Assembly (NCBI GenBank): GCA_039707655.1
Contig: CM077667.1
Span: 540,186,222 to 540,250,221 of the forward strand
Source: Elymus sibiricus
Taxonomy: Eukaryota > Streptophyta > Magnoliopsida > Poales > Poaceae
Length of the DNA stretch: 64,000 nucleotides
Direction of reading: 5' to 3'
Shown: positions 52,897 to 63,789 of the stretch, in pieces
Numbering within the stretch: position 1 is the stretch's first letter
Layout of the letters: every line of letters starts with the position of its first letter
Notes under the pieces: model-generated
What the model saw: the letters and a program-made list of their open reading frames with translations, nothing else
Databases searched by the model: none
What the model was told of the DNA's origin: nothing
Program-made: the position numbers and the translations under genes

Positions 52897-55800
52897 GTGG
52901 AAGGGGTTCAGCGTGGGTGACTTTGGAACAAGTCATCATAAGTAAAATGTTGGATTCAGAAGCATATGATGTAACCACTCTGTTCATATGTGGTGGGTTC
53001 GCGTACATGGTAGGTACACATGTTGTTCACAGAAAATATCAAATCGGCAACACACACAGGATAATAAAAATAAATTGCTCACAGGAAGGCACAGGCAGAG
53101 AATGGCGGCTCGCGTACAGAGTAAAAACCGACGGAAGGCTCGCCGCCGCTTTAGGCGAACTGCTCCATCTCTTTTATTTTATTTATTTATTTATTCACCT
53201 CTTGGGTCTTGCTGGATTTTTTTTTTTCTTCCAGGATTCATTGTGCGTGTGCCATTGGATAATTGCTTTCTCGTTCGAATTTTTTTTCTTCCAGGATCCA
53301 GCTGCCACCCCGCCCCGCACGGCCTCATCCCTCCTCCGCCACCTCCCCCCATCCCCTGCTCCTCTCCGTCGTGCGCGGCGACCTGACGGGCTCCACCTCC
53401 TCCACCCCAAGGAAGCGGCACAAGAGGGGTGCCCGTGCATGAGGAGCGGCGCCGTCGCCATCATCCTCGGTGCAGATCGAGCGCGGGCCGCCGAGACGCC
53501 TGCCACGGCGTCTTCGACCTCGTCCTTTCTCCGCTGGTAGCCCCAACCCCCCTGCCTTCCGCTGGTAGCCCTTCTTCCTGCAGCTCAGTACAGGAGGAAA
53601 TCGGAGCAGCAGGAATGCAGTGAGTTGTGCCGACTCACATTACTGTGCAACCAAACTTTTTGAAGTCATTTATTTCGCCTTCCCATCGGCCGGCTACTTT
53701 GACCTCATGTTTTTCTTTTCTTCGACGTGCGCCGTATCCCTTTTTCCCATCCTTTTGTTTCAGTGTATGTATATGATGCATTTATTTTGTTTAATTTAAC
53801 TCTATATATTCTTTTCATATACTCTGCACTGAGAATTTCTTCCACATCGGTTACCCTACAGACACTCAAGTACATGCTTCACATTTTCTCTCAACTTCAT
53901 TTGCTTGGAGAATCATATATGTATGGATGTCAGATCATGCTATTTTTCTCTAAATTGTGTATGCTCTGTTTTTTTACTGAATTTTATAAATGCCTGGTGC
54001 TTGGCTAATTTATTCAACCAATAGGTCTCTACATTAGTGGCCACTGCCTATCCGCAGTTAATTTATTTCGCCTGTTTTAGTATATGAGGAGTGCATTTGT
54101 TTCTCTCTTCTTTATTTTGAAAGTGAGTATCAGTTTTGAATAGTCCTTATCTTCAACCATTTGATAGTGAAGCGATAGAATATTCCCTCACTTCCTCCCT
54201 TGCTCCTGGAAGAATGTCCATTTCCGATATTCATTATTCCTCCTTTGGTGAATTCTTTGTTTCAGCTCCTGAAGAGGAGGTTTCTGCACCCCTATTATGC
54301 TTCATTTCCTTTGTGGGAAAATCAATGTGCTGTCTGGCTAATTGGTGGGGAATCAGATCTAGCACAGAATCACATGTTACACCATTACCATTATTTTGCT
54401 CACAGGTGGAAGTATTTAGCATTTAGGCACATGAGTATTGGTTATACAATTGTTTGAGTACGTATTACCACTTTTGCAGTTTACGTATTGGTTATCCTTC
54501 ACTATGGTGTTTTGACTTGATAGAAACAGAGGAGCCTTTGCCCTTAATCCTCGATAATGCCAACCCTCGGTGAGATATTTTTGTCATCTAGATTACCATA
54601 TGGTTATGTTCATTTTCATAGGTAGGCTCACAGATCCCCTTTTGTGGTTTCTACTTTACCATGGAGATTGTCCGCAAGGATTGAGAAGAGTTGATTGCTT
54701 GAACTGCTTTCGGAAGCGACAATGGAGGCACGGAGACCATAGTAAGCACAGAAATTCATAGTATAGAAAGATGGAATGAGTTCTTATTCTTCTCATTTCA
54801 TCTCCCGTTTCTATTGGCTACTATCTAATCACGCATCAACAATTACAAGCTACCGCAGCCAATTACAAGCATCTTTTTGAATCTTATTGTTTGGTGAAAT
54901 ATTTTTGACATCAAGATTACTATATGGTTATGTTCATGTTCATAGGTAGGCTCACAGATCCCCTTTTGTGGTTTCCACTTTACCATGGATATTGTCTGCA
55001 AGGATTGAGAAGAGATGATTGCTTGAACTGCTTTCGGAAGCGATGACGGAGGCACAGAAATTCATAGTATAGAAAGATGGAAGGAATTCTTATTCTTCTC
55101 ATTTCATCTCCAGTTTCTGTTGGCTACTATCTAATCACGCATCAACAATTAGAAGCTACCTCTGCCAATTACAAGCTTATTGTTTGGTATCCATACATCA
55201 ACCATTGTTCTTATTCGTGCTTCATACAAAATCATTGGCTGGGAGTACCTTCATCCGTGGTGGCCTCACTGCTCTTATGCATGTGCTGCAGTGTCTCTTC
55301 CTTTTATGTTTGATGTGCTTATTTGTACTCATTTCTAATGGCTTCGGGTGGCTTAATATATCCGAGGTTGTTATGCCATATATAAGTCAAACATACTGCT
55401 ATAATATCTTGCTGTAAATGTCTCAAAAATTATACATATGTTCATAGCATGTTGCCATTGGAGTAAAAATATATTCTATTTTAGAGTGGTCCACTGAAAC
55501 TGTCATGTGAATTTTAATTATTTTAGGCATTCATTACTGAATCTGCTTTGTTAGTAGTGAAAGATCTCTTGAATTTCATGGATGCTGCTCATCGTGAGAG
55601 TAATCAGAAAGGAATTTTTATGATAATATATGGTTTCTAACTTGGTATAAAGGAGCATAATGTGCTGTCATATCATATCAAAGCGGCTTAATCCATCGAT
55701 TTTACAACTCATGGCAGCATTTTAGAATGAGAGAAAATCTTACATCTCTCAGTTTTTCGATGGTGTTTCCAAACGATTTATGTTGTTGTTGTCTCTTCAA

Positions 55801-56680
55801 GCTCCTAAAACCAAGAAAATATTCCTTTCTTACTTTTCAGTTTATTTTACACATCTTTCCCAGATAGGCCGCCACTCTGTGTTTAAATTACCCTAATAGG
55901 TTCTGGCAATCCTCCAGTTGTCTCTATGCTATCATATCCTTTCTGAATATGGCAAATCAAATATGCCACGCTAATTCCATGGACAAGTATTGCTTATACT
56001 TCTACTCCTTTTTTTGGTGGGACCTCTCACTGTTTTGTGATTTTTTTTGAACACCAAAGCTTTGGTGGAGAGGTTTCTAGTGAAGCTACCTTAAAAATAA
56101 TTGGCATATCTAATGTATTGGTTGTCAGTAAACCTATGAATAATATAGATACAGTGTCGTGTTCTTTTGCAAGTTTGCTGCTCTGGTTACAAGTGTTATT
56201 TTCTACCTTTTTATTTTCCATTTCTTCATGTGTTGCAACATTATTCGAAATTTTGTATTTGTGAAGACCTGCCTGACTCTAATGGGAAGACTGCAGCTAT
56301 CAGTCTAGAGTCAATAGCACTCGATGAGCTTTCCAATATGGCCATTGTTAACAACGAGGTAGTTACCTGTATATACTAAAGTTTAGTTACATATGTTCAG
56401 CTAATCGTTTAATTTATTTACTTGGTCCTTCTGGCGGCACCATTGAGTAAAAAAAAAAAATTTAATCATGGCCATGTGTTCTTTTAACTGGAGTGGAGAT
56501 ATTGGCAGTTCTCCAACAAGTGAATGTCAGCTCCTACGAAAATTAGCTGGTGATTTGCCTGTCCCTCGCTCTCAGTTGTGCTGCTTCTGCTGTATACAGA
56601 TGACTCCTTCCGTCATTGATGCAGCTGATGTATGTCTCCACAATTTTTTTTTTTTTTTTGAGAAATCTGTATGTCTCCAC
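52897..56680. other. Low-copy-looking region, no gene recognised
   Basis: AT-rich DNA with a GC-rich patch at 53290-53600 that looks like a plant 5' exon or promoter on either strand. A possible exon at 56273-56358 on the + strand (PDSNGKTAAISLES, ending GAG/GTAGTT) reads well but matches nothing I recognise. The 5' exon of the NLR-like gene and its promoter probably lie at the left end. Other open frames are short and lack domains. Confidence 0.4.
54566..55170. repeat. 324-bp tandem duplication
   Basis: Units about 54566-54866 and 54891-55170 share long stretches (GGTAGGCTCACAGATCCCC, GATTGCTTGAACTGCTTTC, CTACTATCTAATCACGCATC) at a constant offset of 324 bp; the second lacks about 20 bp near 55055. 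Confidence 0.88.
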
Positions 56681-57545
56681 AAATTTAGGGCTGGACGTCC
56701 GAACGAGCTTTTTGGCTCGGCCCGAAGCTCGTTTCAGCCCGGCCCGAATGAGCTCGGCCCCTGAAGTTTTTTTACCGAGCCAAGTTAGGAAACTAGGCCC
56801 GAAAACTGAACGAGCCGAGCCGCTTTTCGCTCGGTCCAGATCAGTGCACCGATTCAGGCCCAGCCCAAAATCACCTCCAAACTACCCCACTGGGCCAGAG
56901 GAGAGAACGCTACTCGCTCTGTCTATCTGTCTCTCCCCGGTTCCTCAAAAAAAAATCTGTCTCTCCCCGATGCCGCGCTAGGGTTGTGTGGCCGCCGCCG
57001 CCGCCGTCCCTCATCCCGACGGGCCGCCGTTCTATCTCCGGCAGTCGTTGCCGTCTCCGCACCAGTCGAGGCCGTCCCCATCCCTTCGTTGCCTCTCTCG
57101 TCTCGTCTCTCTTCATCACGCCCCGAGCCCTCGAAGCCGGTCGCGCTCGCGCCTCCCCTGGTGCCTCGTCGAGCACACGCGCACCGAGCAGGTAAGGCTC
57201 CTGGCTCCCGCCCTTCGCCCCTTCCCACCCGAGGTTCCCGTCCACCGAGCGCCGGCGCACCGGCACGCACGGCAAGCACGCTGCCCATCCACACACGCAC
57301 AATACACTACACCGGCATGCCGAGAACACGCCCTTTCGTCACCGCGTCAGACGCCGCCGTTCGTCGCTCCCGTGGTGCCTAGCCAAGCGTCCGCCGCCGT
57401 CCCCAGCGTCTGCCGCCACGACGCATGCAAGCACCCACACTGCACAGGCGTGCACACACGAGCTGCTCGGGCTGGACCGAGCCAGAGGCAAAACGAGCCG
57501 AGCCGAGCTCGGCTCGCTTTAGGCGAGCCAAAGCCAGGCAGATAC
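56681..57545. other. GC-rich block with GAGCCGAGC-type repeats
   Basis: Sequence rich in GCTCGG/CCGAGC motifs flanks (56690-56830 and 57470-57535) a GC-rich centre with promoter- or first-exon-like composition (Pro/Arg/Ala-rich frames on both strands). A GTTCCTCAAA/AAAAATCTGTCTCTCCCC repeat occurs at 56929-56968. The frames have no recognisable domain. It could be a captured gene fragment or a small unclassified repeat. Confidence 0.4.
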
Positions 57546-57683
57546 TTTGGCACTGTATTATAAGAGAAACATGCTTCTTCCATCATGAGCTGGGTGGTTA
57601 TGTTCAAATCACCTTTGGCATTGTGTCATAAGAAAAATATGCTTCTTACATCCTGAGCTTGGGTGGTTATATTTATATCACCG
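57546..57683. repeat. Tandem duplication of about 68 bp
   Basis: 57546-57613 and 57614-57683 share TTTGGCA(C/T)TGT, ATGCTTCTT, GAGCT and GGGTGGTTAT; about 80 percent identical by eye. Confidence 0.8.
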
Positions 57684-57719
57684 CTGCTATTCATGTGCCT
57701 CTGTTGAATGGTGTACTTC

Positions 57720-58711
57720 TGTCAGCGATACGGGAGACAGGGTCCCCCGGACCCACTGGATTGGGCCGGGCTTGGCGCCACAAGACCCGAAGAGTAGATC
57801 TTTTGCTAAGATGCTTACCGGCTAAACCACCATTCTTAAGGTGAAGCCGTCTGACACAATCAACAAACGTCAAGGCCAAGATCCATACGAAGCACACAAA
57901 GCTATGTGCTCGGGGATCTCCCGAGCACCCTTGAGGCACGAGCTCGACAACTTCAACGACAATAGCAGCCAAGGCAACGCAAGGAGCCACGGGGAAGTGC
58001 TCGAGGGTCTCCTCCGAACACCTTCAACTCCCTCGAGCACGAGCTCGGCTCCGGTGGGCCCTCCAGGGGTCTATCAGCCAGCTAGGCGTTTAATGCGAGG
58101 CTAGTGGAGCTCTCTTACGGTCCCGAGGGCCGACCAGCGCATTTAATGCAGAGCCTGCATGCCTATGGTGGCCTACGTCCCGTAGATACTCATGATGACA
58201 AACAGTGAGCCGGTTCGACGAGACCAGAGGCGATAGGGCCTGGCGTGTATCAGAAACATAACAGACACCACCCACTTTTGACTTCAGCCGCGCAGAGTGC
58301 GGTGCGCCTCCTCCAACCTTCTGTCACTTGCTAGCAGTGCCCGGTGAGCTATTGGCCGGCAGAAGGGCGACACGCGTCTCCAGAAAACCGCCTGCGCCTG
58401 CTGCCCACTACTGCTGCGTTGTCCTAACAAGCCCGCATGGGTCATATGACTTGCGTCGCCCGGATTCAACGTATCATGTGCATTGTAGAAAGGCCACTGT
58501 GGTGCCCCCCAGTACTATATAAGGGGAGGACCGAGGCTGTCTACAGGGATCGAACTTTTGGAGAACAGAGAACTTAGAGGGAGAGGGAGATCCACATCCT
58601 GTAACAAATCTCATATACTCATACATCAAGAACACGGCAGGACGTAGGGTACTACACCTTCACGGTGGCCTGAACCTGGGTAAACAAAGTGTCTTTACCA
58701 TGAAGGTTTCT
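57720..58711 (+). repeat. Left LTR of rearranged gypsy element
   Basis: About 992 bp; TATA box CTATATAAG at 58515-58523. Directly followed by inverted RT sequence instead of a primer-binding site. Confidence 0.82.
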
Positions 58712-59085
58712 TCTAGATCGTCGAAGAGTGTGGCTTGGTCTCGGGTCTTCACGACGAGGTCGTCAAAGTAGGCTTCGACGTTGCGACCTAGCTGGGACTC
58801 TAGAGCTATACGCATGGCCCGCTGATATGTGGGACCAGTATTTTTCAAGCCAAAAGGCATGCAAGTGTAACAAAAAGTCCCCGCAGGGGTGATGAATGCT
58901 GTTTTTTTCCTCATCCTCTTCAGCCATGCGTATCTGGTGGTAACCAGAATATGCATCTAGGAACCACAAGAGATCTCACCCTGTCATATATTCCACGATC
59001 TAATCGATGCGGGGTAGAGGAAAGGGATCCTTCGGGTATGCTTTGTTAAGGTCAGTGAAGTTCACACGCATACCAGGAGGGCCTT
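58712..59085 (-). pseudogene. Inverted gypsy RT fragment
   Basis: Read on the - strand: VNFTDLNKAYPKDPFPLPRID, stop, then WFLDAYSGYHQIRM, a frameshift, then KTAFITPAGTFCYTCMPFGL, YQRAMRIALESQ and AYFDDLVVKTRD. It holds RT motifs up to a catalytic YxDD box of the form YFDD. Two in-frame stops and one frameshift make it dead. Its strand is opposite to the LTRs and to the pol tail at 59170, so it was inverted or inserted from another copy. Confidence 0.85.
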
Positions 59086-59164
59086 AGGTGCTACCATCAG
59101 CGCCACGTTCGGTCCCGAGCACTTGAGGCTAGAGATCTCATCCTCCACTATGCCCAGACAAGAC

Positions 59165-59310
59165 TTTCGCCCATGTGGGAGGGTCCATTCCTGGTGACCA
59201 ATGTCTCCCGACCAGGGTGCGTTCGATTGGAGACTGCAGAAGGCGTGCCAGTGCCAAACACATGGAACATCAAGCATCTGCGCAAGTTTTTTTATTATAA
59301 AAAACTCTGT
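59165..59310 (+). pseudogene. Gypsy pol C-terminal tail
   Basis: MWEGPFLVTNVSRPGCVRLE and PVPNTWNIKHLRKFFY, the conserved end of Tat-type gypsy integrase/pol, on the + strand in LTR orientation, starting near 59172. The rest of integrase is absent. Confidence 0.75.
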
Positions 59311-60033
59311 AAGTTTGCACCCTCGACCAGCCTCCCGATCATCGTGTCCCGCACACATGCTTGGGGGCTCCCTTGTATCATTTTCAATTTTTCCCAGACA
59401 GACACCCCAAGCACCGCCATGTCTCCTGGCACTTCAAGCCCCCGGGACTAAGGGCACTTCTAGCGCCTTGGTGATTAGTTCAAGTGCTCTGCTTGGTCCT
59501 TCGGCTGGGCAAAATTGTTGAACATTAATGTATAAGTTGGACCCTTTTCATCATTACGTTTATCCTCCAAGTATTTTCCTTATTATTTACCTATTGGCAA
59601 GGAACCACTTCCGAGAGTGGCGATCTTCCATCTCCTATCTTACACTAGTTTGACCCGACTAGGCTGAAGTACGAGCCGAGGGTTCCTTCACCACCCAACA
59701 ATGAGGAGTACATGCCCGGTGTCCGCTCCAAGCGCCACCAACTTCGGGGCCAAACCTCAGGGTGCTTAGGGAACTTTACTCCTCGAACTACAACTTGATC
59801 GGTCAGTTCAGCTCAAAGATAGAGCTCGGGTTAGCCGTGTCCCTTTGGCAGCAAGCACTTCTAATGTCTCAGCAAAGATTACAGGTAAAATCACGGTGAA
59901 ACCCTCGAACAATCAATTCAAAACAAAAGGATCATGGAGAAAGTTCATTACAAAGGCTCTGCGGCCTCGAACAGAAGAAAAAGACAAAAGAAGGATGAGG
60001 CTACTCCTCGCCGCCGGTGCCCACGGTGCTGAG
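59311..60033. other. Gypsy 3' noncoding segment
   Basis: About 720 bp between the pol tail and the antisense ORF. Only short frames without domains; GCTTGGGGGCTC near 59360 is another TTGGGGGCT-type purine motif. Confidence 0.55.
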
Positions 60034-60666
60034 TCACGCTGTCGCTAACACCACCATCTGAAGTTCTCCACCTCTCAAGGATTCCGGGGAGCAGATGGAC
60101 CGGGAGGTGGTGCTGGTGCACCGTTTGGAAGTACGCCGAAGATGCACTCCCATTGGGCGACCTGAAGTGGGTCTTGAGATTTCGCCTCTGACACCACCTA
60201 GCGAAGAATCTGACATGAACATACTGGGGGGCTGCGGTGGCCGCATACGGGCACACTCCTTCAGAGTACCTTCGGCGACGATCCTTAGTGCCAAGAATGT
60301 CAGTTCGGTGTCGGCTCTCTTCTCAAGCATGCTGATCTTCTTTCCTAGCGAAACTCCCAGGCTCGGGTGGGTACGGACCCGGGCGCGCATCGCCTCTAGC
60401 TTCTTCGCCACCTTGACCCAGGCAAGCGCCGCATCTCGGATCCGCGTCGCCCACGACAGCCGCAGCCTCACCCACATCTCCTTCATCTCCTCCGATGGGA
60501 CCGGACGACACGGTGGTGAGTTGTGCGGCCCCGCTGGGGATGACAATGGTGGAGGAGACGCCAATGGTGGAGGAGATGTCAATGGTAGAGGAGACAACAG
60601 TGGTGGAGGAGACGACGAAGGTGGTGGTGGCTTGGGTCAAGCACCACGGCGACGGAGTGGAGCCAT
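60034..60666 (-). pseudogene. Antisense ORF remnant of rearranged gypsy element
   Basis: A - strand frame from 60597 down to 60034, with a Pro/Ser-rich start (PLPLTSPPPLASPPPL) encoded by GGAGGAGA-type repeats at 60540-60630, then a helical charged stretch (WVRLRLSWATRIRDAALAWV, KKLEAMRARVR) and a basic tail. An ATG at 60666 is out of frame with it. Position and strand match the antisense genes at 1-2821 and 6253-18902, but no Transposase_28 motif is visible. Confidence 0.5.
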
Positions 60667-60970
60667 GGCGATATGGCTGAGAGGTGAAGAGGCGTAAGGA
60701 AAAGAGTGAGAAGCAGGAGGTGAAGCGCAAGATTTTTAAAGGTGAAAGGGCACGAGTGATCTCCCTGCGGTTATTGACAAGGCACAATCCCCATCACTCC
60801 CATGATTAGGCAAGTGGGTGGCGTTTTACATTCCGCACAAGAAGCGAAGCAGCACCTTGGTCGAAGCAACGCCTCTTCTCCCGTGTCAATAAGCTGGTGC
60901 CTGCGCCGACCCATCAAGAAAAGACCCTACCACCAGTCTCGCCCTCTTCGAGCTCATCACCTGATGACAG

Positions 60971-60983
60971 GGCCAGGGGCTAC
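60971..60983 (+). other. Polypurine tract of rearranged gypsy element
   Basis: GGCCAGGGGCTAC immediately before the right LTR; same style as the tract of the Fatima-like element. Confidence 0.65.
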
Positions 60984-61985
60984 TGTCAGCGATATGGGAG
61001 ACAGGATCCCCTGGGCCCACTGGATTGGGTCGGGCTCGGTGCCACAAGACCCGAAGAATGGATCTTTTACCAAGATGCTTACCGGCTAAACCATCATTCT
61101 TAAGGTGAAGCCGTCTGACACAATCGACAAACTTCAAGGCCAAGATCCATACGAAGCACAAAAAGCAATGTGCTCGGTGATCTCCCGAGCACCCTTGAGG
61201 CACGGGCTCGACAACTTCAATGACAATAGCAGCCAAGGCAATGCAAGGAGCCATGGGGAAGTGCTCGAGGGTCTCCCCCGAGCACCTTCAACTCCCCCGA
61301 GCACGAGCTCAGCTCTAGTGGGCCCTCCAAGGGGGGGGGGGGGGGGCTCTGCCAGTCCGCCAGGGGTTTAATGCCAGGGTAGTGGAGCTCTCTTAAGGTC
61401 CCGAGGGCCGACCAGCACATTTAATGCAAAGCCTGCATGCCTATGGTGGCCTACGTCCCGTAGATACTCATGATGACAAACAATGTGCCGGTTCGACGAG
61501 ACCCGAGGCGATATGTCCTGGCGCGTATCATAAACATGATGGGCACCACCCACTTTTCACTTCAGCCGCACGGAGTGCGGCGCGCCTTCTCCAACCTTCT
61601 GCCACTGGCTAGCGGGGCCCGGTGAGCTGTTGGCAGCAGGGTGAAGCGCGTCTCCAGAAAACCGCTTGCGCCTGCCGCCCACTGCCACTGTGTCGTCCTG
61701 ACAGGCCCGCGTGGGTCATGCGACTTGCGTCACCCGGATTCAACGTATCACGTGCATTGTAGAAAGGCTACTGTGGTGCCCCCCAATACTATATAAGGGG
61801 AGGACCGAAGCCGTCTACAGGGATCGAACTTTTGGAGAACAGAGAACTTAGAGGGAGAGGAAGATCCACATCTTGTAACAAATCTCATATACTCAAACAT
61901 CAAGAACACGGCGGGACGTAGGGTATTACACCTCCAAGGTGGCCTAATCCTGGGTAAGCAAAGTGTCTTTACCGTGAAGGTTTCT
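60984..61985 (+). repeat. Right LTR of rearranged gypsy element
   Basis: About 1002 bp; TATA box CTATATAAG at 61789-61797; a run of about 17 G near 61331 is absent from the other LTR. Confidence 0.82.
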
Positions 61986-62830
61986 GAAGTGGTTTAGCCC
62001 CTTGCCGAACAAATAAAGGGGATCACCTTGATCCCTGATATCGACGAGTTCACTGTCGACAACTTCCTTGTGCTTAAGATCATTAAACCATGAAATAGAT
62101 ATAGAGAAGATCGGAAATAGGGAACTAGGGCTAATGCACATTAGTTGTACCATCTCTTAATTGCATAGAATACTTTAATTTGCTTTTGCTATGATATAGT
62201 TTTCACATCAGATGAAAATTCAAGAATACACCTGACATTCTATTTAATTAGTCTATCTGATCACTCAGGTCTGTGTTTATAGCTAGCATCCTTCTAGATG
62301 CTTTTTCCGTGGTGTTTGTAACCTTCGTACAAGCAATACCAACTTTTTCTTCATTGTGTGATCAAACAAACCCGTAACTATTATGCGTAATATATTTCCC
62401 TATTTCCTCTACATCTGAACTGCTGATTATTATTCGCCTACAGTCTTTATTTAGACCGACCGATGGAGATATTTACAGTCATTTGTTGTGCTTCGCTTTT
62501 CGCCTCATCCCAAAAATTGTTTTCCCAGTCTAAACATGCGAAAGGCGAGTGCTAAATAAGGTTGCTTTCAAATTTAGATTAGACCTTAAATGGTGCTGCA
62601 TGTAAGATAGAGGACAGTGAGCCTACCACAGTTTTCATGGCGAGCCTAATCCTTGATATACCAGCTGAAGATAACACCTTGATCAGTTCCTGCACAGCAA
62701 GATATACTATATCGTTAGTACACCTCAGTTCTGACATACACGAATCTTTGGACTAGCAAAGATGAGTGCAGAAAGCGATCGATGGCCAACAAATTTCCTA
62801 AGAACAAGAAGGCGCTCTCTGAAATAACAA
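61986..62830. other. Intergenic DNA, no gene recognised
   Basis: AT-rich. A possible - strand exon at 62689-62627 (acceptor TGCAG, donor GTG/GTAGGC) encodes ELIKVLSSAGISRIRLAMKT, which reads like real protein but has no identified partner exons. Confidence 0.35.
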
Positions 62831-63720
62831 GTACCTTCTCTTCAGAGAAGACCCATGATTAGCAGCGGGAACGTAGCAAGTCTAACCCATGATTAGCAGC
62901 AAGTCCAAAAATCCCCTGATTTTGAGCAAGTCCGATTTTGAGCAAGTCCAAAAATCCTCTGGTTTTGAGCAAGTCCAAAAATCCCCTAGACAAAACCATA
63001 CAAGTCAGTCAGTCCTCTGACATATGATATATATATATATTTTTCCTTTTGCCCACTTCCATTGAAAGAAATACCTTCTCTTCGGAGAAGACCAGCTACC
63101 AGCGCGAACGTAGCAAGTCTAACCCATGATTAGTAGCAAGTCCAAAAATCCCCTGGACAAAAACCATACACACGTACGTACGTCAGTCCTCCGATCTACA
63201 TACTAAGATTTGTTTTTATTTTCCATTCGCCCACTGCCATTGAAAAAATGTATGATGATTATTTAAGCCAACCATATTGTTTTCTGTACCTCTGTGACCG
63301 GCAGCGAGGTGGAGGCAGATAGAATTTCCAGGAGACTGGTCAGCCAATATGAAACACCCAGGAGACTGATTCAGGTTTTTTTTTTCTTGCTGCTCCTAGA
63401 CGGGACGACATAAGGCCATGAAATTTTATGGGTAACCATATGTCTATAGACACTAAGCATGTAAATATTTTAAGAATTTTTGATACAATAATACAAGTAT
63501 CCAAACTGCTAATGGAAGTATCCAATACAAGTATAGTTGCATACACAAATCGTTTAAAAAAACAGTCTCAGAGCTCCTCATGGAAATAAATGCATGGACA
63601 AACAAATTGCCTAAGGACAAGAATATTATGTACTCTCTGAAAGAGCAATGTAATTAAGGAGGAGGACATGAACTACCTTCGCTTCTTGGGAACGAAGCAA
63701 GCCTGAACATGTAACAGCAG
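62830..63720. repeat. Diverged tandem repeats (two clear copies and a third partial)
   Basis: Copy 1 about 62820-63066, copy 2 about 63067-63246, sharing ACCTTCTCTTC(A/G)GAGAAGACC, AACGTAGCAAGTCTAACCC and the start of CCATTGAAA. Copy 1 has an internal expansion of GAGCAAGTCCAAAAATCC. A weaker third copy at 63595-63720 keeps the CCTAAG(A/G)ACAAGAA and CTCTCTGAAA segments. Confidence 0.75.
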
Positions 63721-63789
63721 CTAGCAATGCTGCCTAACCCATGGTCATCAGTAAGCCAAACAATTCCTGGGCAGCACTGTAGGTCAGTT

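Larger units (their letters stand above)
57720..61985 (+). mobile_element. Rearranged Tat-type Ty3/gypsy element
   Basis: LTRs at 57720-58711 and 60984-61985 (about 1 kb, TGTCAGCGATA(C/T)GGGAGACAGG). Polypurine CCAGGGGCTAC before the right LTR sets + orientation. The interior is only 2.3 kb: an RT piece on the - strand right next to the left LTR, then the C-terminal end of pol on the + strand, then an antisense ORF on the - strand. Gag, protease, most of RT and the integrase core are missing. LTR right ends are approximate because the shared sequence stops at GAAGGTTTCT without CA, and no target duplication was found. Confidence 0.78.

Noticed and set aside
53191..53546. Arg/Gly-rich - strand frames as the NLR first exon
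   Set aside because: Composition-driven, with no N-terminal CC or TIR features and no clear donor to join the acceptor near 52890.
56910..57563. GC-rich overlapping frames as genes
   Set aside because: Open on both strands because of composition; no start context, domain or splice model stands out.
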